DNA from: an uncultured Bacteroidales bacterium
GTDB lineage: Bacteria > Bacteroidota > Bacteroidia > Bacteroidales > Muribaculaceae
Reading direction: 5' to 3'
Length of the DNA: 64,000 bases
NCBI GenBank assembly: GCA_947175575.1
Contig: CAMWNG010000002.1
Coordinates: 62,001 to 126,000 of the forward strand
Shown piece by piece: positions 52,930 to 62,157 of this stretch. Each line of letters begins with the position of its first letter. Within the stretch, counting starts at the first letter, position 1. The notes below the pieces were generated by a model. That model ran no database searches. It saw only the letters and a program-made list of their open reading frames with translations, and was not told the origin of the DNA. Both the position numbers and the translations under genes were made by a program.

Positions 52930-53484
52930 TTATTTCTTTTGTTCTACGGGACGGATGTCGTATGCGCCGATTGCGAGGGTGAAGCCCCAGTAGATGAAGG
53001 CGATTGAGGTGAGGAACGATACCATCATCATGTCGCTTACCCAGCCTGCTTCAAGGAAGAAGAATCCGATGAGAAGCATGAGGATACCGTTGATAATGCC
53101 TAACCACCAGTATTTGGTGCCACGGTAGCAAGCGTTGATCAAGGCTTCGATGCCCCAGAATACGAATACGAATGCGAGGAAGTAGGGGAATACGGCTTCT
53201 GAGAGAACGATGCTGCGCACGAGCATGAAACCGATGAACATGTTGATCACACCGCCGGCGAGCCACCAGCCCCAGGCGCGGGCGTGGTTAGGTCCGCTTG
53301 CCACACAGAGCTGTACGATACCTGCGAGGATGAGCAGCCAGCCGAAGATCTGAGATGCGATAGCGTATCCGGCTTCGGGCCAGAACCAATAAGCGAAACC
53401 TGAGAGAACCATCAGGATGCCGACTACGAGGACAACCCACCATGCGCGGGTCGTGCCGAGATAATTGAGATTAAAGGCTTTCAT
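52930..53484 (-). CDS. HdeD/DUF308 family membrane protein
   Basis: 184 residues from the ATG at 53484; longer in-frame starts overlap the mutS2 promoter and add a charged extension not expected in the family. Six hydrophobic helices in three repeated pairs (VVLVVGILMVLSGFAYWF; FGWLLILAGIVQL; INMFIGFMLV; FLAFVFVFWGIEAL; GIINGILMLLIGFFF; FLTSIAFIYWGFTL). The HdeD family is linked to acid resistance in E. coli, but its molecular activity is unknown. Confidence 0.85.
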   Translation of the reverse strand: MKAFNLNYLGTTRAWWVVLVVGILMVLSGFAYWFWPEAGYAIASQIFGWLLILAGIVQLCVASGPNHARAWGWWLAGGVINMFIGFMLVRSIVLSEAVFPYFLAFVFVFWGIEALINACYRGTKYWWLGIINGILMLLIGFFFLEAGWVSDMMMVSFLTSIAFIYWGFTLAIGAYDIRPVEQKK

Positions 53485-53584
53485 AATGCGTTTTATTTTG
53501 TTAGTTGAATTTATCGGATGAGTATGCGGAAAATTCCGCTTTTTTCGTTCTTGTATTTTAATAACATCCGCGCCCCTCGGTTGG

Positions 53585-53616
53585 TTTGATTGGTATTGAG
53601 TTTTTTTGTAACTTTG
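53585..53616 (+). promoter_or_regulatory. predicted promoter of mutS2 operon
   Basis: TAACTTTG -7 box (53609-53616) and TTTG -33 box (53585-53588), 20-base spacing, 17 bases before the mutS2 ATG. Confidence 0.7.
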
Positions 53617-53632
53617 CGCTGTTAATTTAAAT

Positions 53633-56095
53633 ATGATATATCCTGAAAATTTCGAAATAAAGATCGGTTTTGACGCCGTGCGTCGCATGGTGGCTGAGAA
53701 GTGCGAGAGCGATCTTGGGCGTAGACGTGTCGATGCAATGGAGTTCTCCGACGATTATGCCCTTGTGAGCGAGCGCGTCGGACGCGTCGCCGAGTTCAAG
53801 ACTATCATCGGCAGCGGAGACGATTTTCCTTCGGGGGGAATACGCGACCTTACGGTTCGCCTCAAGGCTATACGTCCCGAGGGCACCTACCTTACAGCCT
53901 CGGAACTTCTTGACCTGAGCGTGTCCCTTCAGACAATGGCGGCCATCAGTAATTTTTTCAGCAGCCGTTTCACAGATGAAGGCACTACACCTTATCCGCT
54001 TCTGAGTGATGCAGCTTCGCGTCTGGGTGTGTTTCCGGCGCTCTGCACGCTCATAGGCCGTGTGGTCGACCGCTGGGGCGGGGTGAAGGATAATGCGTCT
54101 CCCGAACTTGCTGATATCCGCAGTCGGCTGAGCCGCATGTCAGGCACCATCGCGTCGGTTATGCGGAGGGTGATAGCGAATGCTGTCCGCGACGGATATC
54201 TCGAACCCGACACCACTCCCGGCATGCGCGACGGACGTCTCGTTATCCCGGTCGCACCCATGAACAAACGCCGTATTTCAGGCATCGTGCATGATGAGAG
54301 TGCTTCAGGAAAGACTGTGTTTATCGAGCCGGCCGAAGTGGTGGAGGTCAACAACCGCCTGCGCGAACTCCAGATCGAGGAGCAGCGCGAGGTGACACGC
54401 ATACTCATTTCTGTAGCTTCAGACCTCCGCCCGCATCTCGATGATATGCTGTCGAGTTTCGACATACTCGGCTTGTTTGACTTTATCCGCGCCAAGGCCT
54501 TGTGGGCGGTGGACGCCGGCGGCAATCTTCCGCATCTGTCGCGTGAGCCCGAGATGGAATGGTATCACGCCTGCCATCCGGTGCTTCAGCGTAGCCTCGC
54601 GCGCCATGGCAAGGAGATAGTGCCGCTTGACATCCGTCTCACTCCGAAGGAGCGGATTCTGGTGATTTCCGGTCCCAATGCCGGTGGTAAATCGGTCACC
54701 TTGAAGACTGTCGGCATCGTACAATATATGTTGCAGTGCGGACTCCTCCCTCCGGTTTACGAAAACTCTCACATGGGTGTTTTCCGAAGCATCTTCATTG
54801 ACATTGGCGACGATCAGAGTCTCGAGGACGATCTGTCCACATATTCATCGCATCTCCGTAACATGAAACGCCTCCTCGCCTCCGGAGACAGCCGCACTCT
54901 CATGCTTATTGATGAATTCGGGTCAGGCACCGAGCCGCAGATCGGCGGTGCCATTGCTCAGGCATTGCTTGCCGAATTCAACGCCAAGGGAATGTGGGGC
55001 GTGGTCACCACCCACTTCCAGAATCTGAAGAAATTTGCTGAAGAGACTGCCGGACTCGTTAACGGCTCGATGCTTTACGACCGCAGGGAAATGCGCCCTA
55101 TGTTCGCCCTCGCCATAGGTAATCCCGGCAGTTCGTTCGCCATAGAGATCGCCCGGAAAATCGGACTTCCGGAAAGTATCATCTCCGCAGCGGGAGAGAT
55201 CGTGGGCAGCGATTATGTCAACCTTGACAAATATCTGCTCGACATCGCCCGCGACCGTCGCTACTGGGAAAACAAACGTCAGCAGATCCGTCAGAAAGAA
55301 AAGCGTATAGATGACGCGCTCGAGCGTTACGAGGATGCCGCCGAGACGCTCAGGCGTCAGCGGCGCGAAATTATCGAGGATGCCCGGCGCGAAGCCTCAA
55401 AGATACTGGACGGCAGCAATGCGGCCATCGAGCGCACCATTCATGACATCCGCCAGGCTCAGGCCGAACGCGAGCAGACTCTTGAAGCGCGCCGCAGACT
55501 GCGCGAGCAGAAAGAAGCCTTGGCCTCCGGAACCGCCGACATTAGCGAGCCGGCGGCACTCGCGCGCGCGCCGAAGTCGAAAAAGCACCGTCAGTCTCTT
55601 CCGGACAAGCAAAAGGATGCCGACACCCGCCCTATCGCAGCTGGCGATTACGTTCTGCTCGACGGTGCAGGCACGCCGGGTGTGGTCGAGGAGATCAGAC
55701 AGAAAGATGCTGTCGTGATTTTCGGACATCTCCGCACCTCTGTGAAGCTTTCGCGGCTCAGCCGTACGATGAAACGGCCCTCAAGCGGTGCCGCGAAATC
55801 GCCGGCATTGGTCACGGCAGCCACATCGGAAGCCTCGCGCGAGCGTCAGTTGAATTTCAAACAGGAAATCGACGTGCGCGGCATGCGTGTCGATGAAGCT
55901 ATACAGGCGGTCACCTATTTCATCGATGACGCCATCCAGTTCAACGCATCGCGGGTGCGTATTCTCCACGGAACAGGCACCGGCGCGTTGCGGCAGTATA
56001 TCAGACAGTATCTTGACACCGTAGGACCTGTGCGCCGCTATGCCGACGAGGATGTGCGTTTCGGCGGCGCAGGCATAACAGTAGTTGAATTATGA
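53633..56095 (+). CDS. mutS2: endonuclease MutS2 with Smr domain
   Basis: 820 residues. MutS2 lacks the mismatch-reading domain of MutS and acts on recombination intermediates and collided ribosomes. MutS core helices occupy ~1-310. The ATPase has Walker A GPNAGGKS (347-354), Walker B LMLIDEFGSGTEP and GVVTTHF. A long coiled coil follows (~530-640, Arg/Glu-rich), then a KOW-like segment (~665-715), and the Smr nuclease domain at ~740-820 (IDVRGMRVDEAI; ILHGTGTGALR). The stop overlaps the first chromate transporter gene by four bases. Confidence 0.96.
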   Translation: MIYPENFEIKIGFDAVRRMVAEKCESDLGRRRVDAMEFSDDYALVSERVGRVAEFKTIIGSGDDFPSGGIRDLTVRLKAIRPEGTYLTASELLDLSVSLQTMAAISNFFSSRFTDEGTTPYPLLSDAASRLGVFPALCTLIGRVVDRWGGVKDNASPELADIRSRLSRMSGTIASVMRRVIANAVRDGYLEPDTTPGMRDGRLVIPVAPMNKRRISGIVHDESASGKTVFIEPAEVVEVNNRLRELQIEEQREVTRILISVASDLRPHLDDMLSSFDILGLFDFIRAKALWAVDAGGNLPHLSREPEMEWYHACHPVLQRSLARHGKEIVPLDIRLTPKERILVISGPNAGGKSVTLKTVGIVQYMLQCGLLPPVYENSHMGVFRSIFIDIGDDQSLEDDLSTYSSHLRNMKRLLASGDSRTLMLIDEFGSGTEPQIGGAIAQALLAEFNAKGMWGVVTTHFQNLKKFAEETAGLVNGSMLYDRREMRPMFALAIGNPGSSFAIEIARKIGLPESIISAAGEIVGSDYVNLDKYLLDIARDRRYWENKRQQIRQKEKRIDDALERYEDAAETLRRQRREIIEDARREASKILDGSNAAIERTIHDIRQAQAEREQTLEARRRLREQKEALASGTADISEPAALARAPKSKKHRQSLPDKQKDADTRPIAAGDYVLLDGAGTPGVVEEIRQKDAVVIFGHLRTSVKLSRLSRTMKRPSSGAAKSPALVTAATSEASRERQLNFKQEIDVRGMRVDEAIQAVTYFIDDAIQFNASRVRILHGTGTGALRQYIRQYLDTVGPVRRYADEDVRFGGAGITVVEL

Positions 56096-56700
56096 CAGAC
56101 ACAGAAAAGAAAGACATTGCGCCGGCCACGGAGCGGCATCTGTTGTGGAGGTTGTTTTTCACCTTCATGAAGATAGGCGCGTTCACCTTCGGAGGCGGAT
56201 GGGCCATGATTTCGATTATCCAGCGCGAGGTGGTCGACAAACACCGCTGGATCGACAAAGCCGAATTTCTCGACTTGCTCGCTGTAGCACAGTCGCTTCC
56301 GGGCATCCTGGCCGTCAATATCTCGGTTAGCGTCGGCGACCGCCTGCGTGGTTTCCGCGGGAGCGCCGTTGCCGCCCTCGGCACCATTTTGCCTTGTTTT
56401 CTCATCATTCTTTGTATCGCCATCTTCCTCACCCCGGACATCATAACCCATAATCCCGTGATTTCCGCCATATTCAAGGGCATCCGTCCCGCGGTCGTGG
56501 CGCTCATCGTCGCTCCGGTGATCACTTCGGCCAAAGCGGCCAATATCGGACTGAAAACCGCATGGATTCCGGCCGTTGTGGCTCTGCTGATATGGTCGAA
56601 ATGGCCGGTGGTGTCGAATCCCATCCTGTTCATTGTCTTGGGCGGACTGATCGGATGGTGGCAGTTGCGTAACGCCCGGAAAGGAGGTGCGGCGCAATGA
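56092..56700 (+). CDS. chromate transporter subunit (CHR domain) 1
   Basis: 202 residues with about six helices. It is a single CHR domain with the FFTFMKIGAFTFGGGWAM motif near the N-terminus (~21-38) and a following LAVAQSLPGILAVNIS block. Short-chain chromate transporters work as pairs of oppositely oriented homologous subunits, and the second gene overlaps by four bases. Chromate or sulfate-related anion transport is inferred from the family. Confidence 0.9.
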   Translation: MTDTEKKDIAPATERHLLWRLFFTFMKIGAFTFGGGWAMISIIQREVVDKHRWIDKAEFLDLLAVAQSLPGILAVNISVSVGDRLRGFRGSAVAALGTILPCFLIILCIAIFLTPDIITHNPVISAIFKGIRPAVVALIVAPVITSAKAANIGLKTAWIPAVVALLIWSKWPVVSNPILFIVLGGLIGWWQLRNARKGGAAQ

Positions 56701-57266
56701 GCATTTATCTGAAACTTATATGGAGCTACCTCAAGATTGGCTTCTTCGGCTTCGGTGGCGGTTACGCCATGCTCGCACTGATCGAGAACGAGATAGTCAC
56801 TCCGGGATGGATCACGGAAAAGATGTTTACCGACATCGTGGCCATCTCGCAGATGACTCCGGGGCCCATCGGCATTAATTCGGCCACATACATCGGATAT
56901 GTCGCTCCGCTGAAAGCCATGCCTGACGCCTCACCGCTGCTCGGTGTGCTCGGGTCGATAATCTGCACGCTTGTGGTGGTGCTTCCCTCTTTCCTCTTGG
57001 TAATATATGCAGGACACATTATTCACCGTCATAGGCAGAGCACGGTGGTCGAAGGCATTTTCCGCGGCCTCAGGCCTGTTGTCATAGGCCTGATCGCATC
57101 CGCAGCGCTGATTCTGATGAATGGTGAGAACTTCGGCTACACCACACGCGACGTGCTGATAAGTTGCGGCATCGCTGTGGCTGCCCTCGCCGTCAATCTC
57201 TTTACGAAGATTCATCCCATACTGATAATCTGTGCGGCCGGCCTGTTGGGCTATGTCATTTATTGA
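56697..57266 (+). CDS. chromate transporter subunit (CHR domain) 2
   Basis: 189 residues, the second half of the pair. It has the same signature SYLKIGFFGFGGGYAML (~9-25) and the ISQMTPGPIGINSATYIG block (~54-71), with four to six helices. It is transcribed with mutS2 and folC, an association that appears to be positional only. Confidence 0.9.
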   Translation: MSIYLKLIWSYLKIGFFGFGGGYAMLALIENEIVTPGWITEKMFTDIVAISQMTPGPIGINSATYIGYVAPLKAMPDASPLLGVLGSIICTLVVVLPSFLLVIYAGHIIHRHRQSTVVEGIFRGLRPVVIGLIASAALILMNGENFGYTTRDVLISCGIAVAALAVNLFTKIHPILIICAAGLLGYVIY

Positions 57267-57270
57267 TTCT

Positions 57271-58569
57271 ATGCAAAGTCAAAATATAGAAACCCGATAT
57301 CAGGAGGCGCTGGACTGGCTCTTTTCACAGATCCCTGCGTTCCACCGCGAGGGTGCCGGAGCCTACAAACCCGGTCTTGAGACCATATCGACACTCTGCC
57401 GTGCGCTCGGCAATCCGCAGATGCAATATAAGACCGTGCACGTCGGAGGTACGAACGGAAAGGGCTCCGTGTCGTCGCTGATAGCATCGGTGCTCACTGA
57501 GGCCGGGCACACTGTCGGACTTTTCACGTCGCCGCATCTCGTTGATTTCCGCGAGCGGATCCGCGTCAATGGCGAAATGATCACACGTGAGGGTGTGCTT
57601 GATTTTCTCGATCGGTATAAAGCGCTGAATCTCGACATCGAACCGTCGTTTTTCGAGCTCACTACAGCTATGGCGTTCGACTGGTTCGCGCGTCGGGGAG
57701 TAGACTGGGCCGTGATAGAGGTAGGACTTGGCGGTCGGCTCGATTCCACTAATATCATCGTTCCGCAGTTGAGCGTGATTACTAATATTTCACTTGACCA
57801 CACTTCCCTGCTCGGCGACACTCCGGAACTGATCGCGGCGGAGAAAGCCGGTATCATCAAAGAGAATGTTCCTGTGGTTATCGGTCGAGCCGAGGGCGAA
57901 GTGATGCGGGTTTTCAATCGCGCGGCCTCGGAGCGTTTCGCGTTGGCGCGGTTCGCGCACATGATCCCCGCTTACACAGAGGCTGTAAACTGCGGTACAC
58001 ATATATTATATAAAGGTACACCCTGGGGCGATATCAGTTGTCCGCTCACGGGCGATTGTCAGCCGGAGAATGCCAACACTGTGCTCTATGCCCTCGCGTT
58101 CCTTCCAGGGATGACACGCGAGGCGGTGACACGGGGATTCACGCGCGTATTGGAGAATTCCGGACTTGCCGGCCGGTGGATGACAGTCAGTACCTCCCCT
58201 CTCACCGTCTGCGACACAGCGCATAACCCCGGCGGATGGGAAATCCTCGGGCCGCAGCTTGAACGGCTCGCCCGGGAGCGTCCGTTGCATATCGTTATTG
58301 GTTTCGTGGCCGACAAGGACCTCTCCACCATCACCGGCTATCTGCCCCGTGGCGCAAGCTACTACTTCACTCAACCGTCCACTCCTCGCGCACGCGACGC
58401 CGAGGACACGGCGCGTGTCTGCCGGGATGCGGGGCTCGAGGGGGGAGTTTACGCCTCTGTGAAAGAGGCACTCCGTGCTGCCCGGAAGTCTGCCGGCGAT
58501 GCTGGAGCGGTATTCGTGGGCGGGTCTACATTCGTAGTGGCTGATTTTCTGGAACTTTTCAGCGCCTGA
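57271..58569 (+). CDS. folC: bifunctional folylpolyglutamate/dihydrofolate synthase
   Basis: 432 residues from the ATG at 57271, four bases after the previous stop; an ATG at 57253 would overlap it. FolC adds glutamates to folates. The P-loop VGGTNGKGSVS (~53-63), LFTSPHLVDFRERI (~80-93), the VGLGGRLDSTN motif (~150-160), SLDHTSLLGDT (~169-179) and the Mur-ligase C-terminal domain with DTAHNPGG (~315-322) are present. The length is normal. Confidence 0.95.
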   Translation: MQSQNIETRYQEALDWLFSQIPAFHREGAGAYKPGLETISTLCRALGNPQMQYKTVHVGGTNGKGSVSSLIASVLTEAGHTVGLFTSPHLVDFRERIRVNGEMITREGVLDFLDRYKALNLDIEPSFFELTTAMAFDWFARRGVDWAVIEVGLGGRLDSTNIIVPQLSVITNISLDHTSLLGDTPELIAAEKAGIIKENVPVVIGRAEGEVMRVFNRAASERFALARFAHMIPAYTEAVNCGTHILYKGTPWGDISCPLTGDCQPENANTVLYALAFLPGMTREAVTRGFTRVLENSGLAGRWMTVSTSPLTVCDTAHNPGGWEILGPQLERLARERPLHIVIGFVADKDLSTITGYLPRGASYYFTQPSTPRARDAEDTARVCRDAGLEGGVYASVKEALRAARKSAGDAGAVFVGGSTFVVADFLELFSA

Positions 58570-58611
58570 TACGTTCTATTGACAGATTACTAACCCTCAA
58601 TAAAATTCAAG

Positions 58612-59610
58612 ATGGAATACTTATCCAATGACAAACTGGTGATAGTGGGCGCCGCCGGCATGATCGGCTCGAACATGGCCCAGACCGCCCTGATGATGAA
58701 ACTCACTCCCAACATCTGCCTTTACGACACCTATGCTCCGGGTCTCGAAGGCGTGGCCGAAGAACTGCGTCAGTGTGCGTTCGAAGGCGCGAACATCACC
58801 GCCACTTCCGATGTGGCCGAAGCTTTCAAGGATGCCAAATACATCGTTACCTCCGGCGGTGCGGCGCGTAAGGCCGGTATGACCCGCGAAGACCTCCTTA
58901 AAGGCAACGCGCAGATCGCCGAACAGTTAGGCAAAGACATCAAGCAGTATGCTCCCGATGTGAAGCATGTTGTCGTAATCTTTAATCCTGCCGACATCAC
59001 CGGCCTGATCACCCTGCTTTATTCGGGTCTTAAGCCCAATCAGGTGTCGACACTCGCCGCGCTCGACTCCACACGCCTGCGCAACGAGCTCGCCAAGTAT
59101 TTCAAAGTTCCGGCCGACGAAATCCAGATGCCGCGCACATACGGCGGACACGGCGAACAGATGGCCGTATTCGCCAGCACTTGCACCGTAGCCGGACAGC
59201 CCCTCTCGCAGATCATCGGCACAAAGGCTCTCCCCGAACAGGAGTGGACCGCAATGAAACAGCGCGTGATCCAGGGCGGCAAGAATATCATCGACCTTCG
59301 CGGACGTTCGTCGTTCCAGAGCCCGGCATATCTCTCCATAGAGATGATCGCGGCCGCAATGGGTGGCAAACCCTTCACATGGCCCGTCGGCACTTATGTC
59401 AACAACGGTGAATACAACCACATCATGATGGCTATGGAAACCACCGTCGACGCCAACGGCGTTACAGTCAAACCCGTGCAGGGCACACCTCTCGAGCACA
59501 AGGAACTCGACCAGAGCTATCACCATCTCTGCACTCTGCGCGACGAGGTGATCTCTCTCGGCATCATGCCTCCTATCCACGACTGGAGCAAGATCAACCC
59601 CAATCTCTGA
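58612..59610 (+). CDS. mdh: malate dehydrogenase (NAD)
   Basis: 332 residues. The Rossmann motif GAAGMIGSNMAQ (~13-24) is followed by a substrate loop and the NPAD segment (~125-128). The catalytic His lies in YGGHGEQMAVFAS (~182-194). It interconverts malate and oxaloacetate. Codon use is strongly biased to C-ending codons, as in the EF-G2 gene, a usual sign of high expression. It is followed by an AT-rich dyad-rich hairpin. Confidence 0.93.
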   Translation: MEYLSNDKLVIVGAAGMIGSNMAQTALMMKLTPNICLYDTYAPGLEGVAEELRQCAFEGANITATSDVAEAFKDAKYIVTSGGAARKAGMTREDLLKGNAQIAEQLGKDIKQYAPDVKHVVVIFNPADITGLITLLYSGLKPNQVSTLAALDSTRLRNELAKYFKVPADEIQMPRTYGGHGEQMAVFASTCTVAGQPLSQIIGTKALPEQEWTAMKQRVIQGGKNIIDLRGRSSFQSPAYLSIEMIAAAMGGKPFTWPVGTYVNNGEYNHIMMAMETTVDANGVTVKPVQGTPLEHKELDQSYHHLCTLRDEVISLGIMPPIHDWSKINPNL

Positions 59611-59627
59611 TTAGAGAAAAATAGCTG

Positions 59628-59681
59628 AATAAATATGTTATGTAACATATTCTGTGTGATATGTTACATAACATATTTATT
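59628..59681. promoter_or_regulatory. two TATGTTA-NN-TAACATA dyads forming a 23-bp inverted repeat between mdh and fusA2
   Basis: Dyad 1 (59634-59649) and dyad 2 (59660-59675) are each perfect 7+2+7 palindromes, 26 bases apart centre to centre. The whole block (59628-59650 with 59659-59681) also folds as one hairpin followed by a T-rich run, so it may end mdh transcription. Paired operator sites upstream of a weak promoter fit an activator such as a CRP-family protein (inference). Confidence 0.5.
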
Positions 59682-59700
59682 TTTATGCAAGGTTTCGGAT

Positions 59701-59759
59701 TTTATTTGTAAATTGCGGCTGAAAAAGTCCGTTGCATTGCACGCGATGGACCTTTCAGC
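59701..59759 (+). promoter_or_regulatory. weak promoter and 5' leader stem-loop of fusA2
   Basis: TTTATTTG (59701-59708) is one base off the TAnnTTTG consensus and lacks a -33 box. A stem-loop (59718-59724 with 59753-59759, then 59727-59730 with 59748-59751, then five inner pairs including G-U) would start at or very near the 5' end of that transcript. Confidence 0.4.
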
Positions 59760-59798
59760 AGTAACCAATAATCTTAAACCTAACCTAAAACTGAACTG

Positions 59799-61958
59799 AT
59801 GAAAGTATATAAAACCCACGAAATCAAAAACATAGCCTTGCTCGGAAGCAAGGGCTCCGGTAAGACCACACTCGCTGAGTCGATGCTCTTCGAGTGTGGC
59901 GTTATAAAACGTCGCGGTACTGTTGAAGCCAACAATACCGTCTGCGACTATTTCCCCGTGGAAAAAGAATATGGATCATCGGTATTCTCTACTGTATTCT
60001 ATGCCGAATTCAACGGCAAGAAGCTCAATGTGATCGACTGCCCGGGTGCCGATGACTTCGTCGGCAACGCCATCACAGCCCTCAACGTCACCGATACCGG
60101 CGTAATCGTTATCAACGGACAGTACGGCGTGGAAGTCGGCACTCAGAACATCTTCCGCACCGCATCTTCTATCAAGAAACCCATCATCTTCGCCATCAAC
60201 CAGCTCGACGGCGAAAAGGCCGATTACGACAATGTGATCGAGCAGATGCGCGAAATCTTCGGCCCGAAAGTTACCCCCATCCAGTACCCCATTGCATGCG
60301 GTGCCGGCTTCAACAGCTTCATCGACGTCCTCATCATGAAGAAACTCACTTGGGGTCCCGAAGGCGGAACACCCAAAGTGGAAGACATCCCCGCTGATCA
60401 GCACGACCGCGCCCAGGAGCTGCATAAGGCTCTCGTGGAAGCTGCCGCCGAAAACGACGAATCTCTCATGGAGAAATTCTTCGAGACCGAACACCTCACC
60501 GAGGACGAACTCCGTCTGGGCGTGCGCAAGGGCCTCATCGACCGTTCCATCTATCCCGTATTCTGCGTCAGCGCCGTAAAAGACATGGGCGTGCGCCGCA
60601 TGATGGAATTCCTCGGCAACGTGGTTCCCTTCGTTGACGATATGCCCGCTCCCGAGAATACAGCAGGTCAGGAAGTGAAACCCGATCCCGCCGGTCCCCT
60701 CAGCCTTTATGTGTTCAAGACCACAATCGAACCCCACATCGGCGAAGTCAGCTACTTCAAGGTGATGAGCGGCACACTCCGCGCCGGCGACGACCTCGAG
60801 AACGTCACCCGCGGCTCCAAGGAACGCCTCGCTCAGATCTACTGCGTATGCGGCCAGATCAAGACCCCCATCGACGCCATCGAGGCCGGTGATATCGGCG
60901 CGACCGTCAAGATGAAAGACGTGCGCACCGGCAACACACTCGACGCCAAAGGCGTGGACTGGGAATTCGACTTCATCAAATATCCCGCTCCCAAATATCA
61001 GCGTGCCGTACGCCCCGTCAACGAGGCCGATGCCGAGAAACTTAACCAGATTCTCACCCGCATGCACGAGGAAGATCCCACATGGACAGTCGAACAGTCC
61101 AAGGAACTCAAGCAGACCATCCTCTCCGGCATGGGCGAATTCCACCTCCGCACCCTCAAATGGCGTGTCGAGAACAACGATAAACTCAACATCGTGTTCG
61201 ACGAACCCAAGATTCCCTATCGTGAAACCATCACCAAGGCATCCCGTGCCGACTATCGCCACAAGAAACAGTCGGGTGGCGCAGGCCAGTTCGGCGAAGT
61301 CCATCTGATCGTTGAGCCCTACACCGAAGGCATGCCCGCTCCCGACACCTACAAGTTCGGCAACCAGGAATTCAAGATGAACGTGCGCGACACACAGGAA
61401 ATTCCTTTGGCATGGGGTGGCAAGCTCGTGGTTTGCAACTGCATCGTGGGCGGCGCTATTGACACACGCTTCATCCCCGCCATCGTCAAGGGTCTCATGG
61501 ACCGCATGGAGCAGGGTCCCCTCACCGGTTCCTATGCCCGCGACGTGCGCGTCTGCATCTACGACGGCAAGATGCACCCCGTTGACTCCAACGAAATCTC
61601 CTTCCGTCTGGCCGGACGTAACGCATTCTCTGAAGCCTTCCGTAACGCCAATCCCAAGGTGCTCGAACCCATCTACGAAGTCGAGGTATTCGTACCCTCC
61701 GATGTCATGGGCGACGTTATGAGCGACCTGCAGGGACGCCGTGCCATCATCATGGGCATGAACAGCGAGAACGGCTTCGAGAAGATCACAGCCCGTGTGC
61801 CTCTCAAAGAAATGTCGAGCTACTCCACCGCTCTAAGCTCCATCACCGGCGGACGTTCATCCTTCACGATGAAATTCGTAGGCTACGAACTCGTGCCCGG
61901 CGACGTTCAGGATAAACTCCTCAAAGAATACGCCGAAAAGTCTCAGAATGAAGACTGA
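59799..61958 (+). CDS. fusA2: elongation factor G paralog EF-G2, lacking the catalytic histidine
   Basis: 719 residues with all EF-G domains. The G domain is unusual. The P-loop is GSKGSGKTT (16-24) rather than A-H-x-D-A-G-K-T-T. The switch I RGIT motif is replaced (KEYGSSVFS, ~56-64). G3 reads DCPGADD (80-86), so the catalytic His is Ala84. G4 is NQLD rather than NKxD. These are features of the Bacteroidota EF-G2 family, for which translocation without GTP hydrolysis has been reported in Bacteroides thetaiotaomicron. Domain IV motifs and the C-terminus look normal. Codon use is strongly C-ended, implying high expression at times. Confidence 0.88.
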   Translation: MKVYKTHEIKNIALLGSKGSGKTTLAESMLFECGVIKRRGTVEANNTVCDYFPVEKEYGSSVFSTVFYAEFNGKKLNVIDCPGADDFVGNAITALNVTDTGVIVINGQYGVEVGTQNIFRTASSIKKPIIFAINQLDGEKADYDNVIEQMREIFGPKVTPIQYPIACGAGFNSFIDVLIMKKLTWGPEGGTPKVEDIPADQHDRAQELHKALVEAAAENDESLMEKFFETEHLTEDELRLGVRKGLIDRSIYPVFCVSAVKDMGVRRMMEFLGNVVPFVDDMPAPENTAGQEVKPDPAGPLSLYVFKTTIEPHIGEVSYFKVMSGTLRAGDDLENVTRGSKERLAQIYCVCGQIKTPIDAIEAGDIGATVKMKDVRTGNTLDAKGVDWEFDFIKYPAPKYQRAVRPVNEADAEKLNQILTRMHEEDPTWTVEQSKELKQTILSGMGEFHLRTLKWRVENNDKLNIVFDEPKIPYRETITKASRADYRHKKQSGGAGQFGEVHLIVEPYTEGMPAPDTYKFGNQEFKMNVRDTQEIPLAWGGKLVVCNCIVGGAIDTRFIPAIVKGLMDRMEQGPLTGSYARDVRVCIYDGKMHPVDSNEISFRLAGRNAFSEAFRNANPKVLEPIYEVEVFVPSDVMGDVMSDLQGRRAIIMGMNSENGFEKITARVPLKEMSSYSTALSSITGGRSSFTMKFVGYELVPGDVQDKLLKEYAEKSQNED

Positions 61959-61980
61959 TTTCCTTATCCCTTTATATCCG

Positions 61981-62016
61981 ACTCTCCGACCGGCCCCGCC
62001 GCTCGGAGAGTTTTTT
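61981..62016 (+). terminator. terminator after fusA2
   Basis: A 9-bp stem (61981-61989 with 62003-62011), GC-rich 13-base loop and six T residues. Confidence 0.9.
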
Positions 62017-62119
62017 ATTTAAGTATGAAATTGCCAAATATCTTTTGATGTTTAGAAATATGGGTTATCATTTCAAGATGGAGATTCTTAAACGAAGTAA
62101 TAAAAAAACTGTCTGAGGA

Positions 62120-62151
62120 TTTGTAATAAAGAATATTTAGTATTAATTTTG
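62120..62151 (+). promoter_or_regulatory. predicted promoter of structured RNA / TerB-like transcript
   Basis: TAATTTTG -7 box (62144-62151) and TTTG -33 box (62120-62123), 20-base spacing: a consensus match in an otherwise geneless stretch. Confidence 0.65.
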
Positions 62152-62157
62152 CAATGC

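Noticed and set aside
59976-61577. A 533-codon open frame on the minus strand opposite fusA2
   Set aside because: It is the antisense shadow of a highly codon-biased gene; its protein is low in diversity and has no motif, while the plus-strand EF-G reading is unambiguous.
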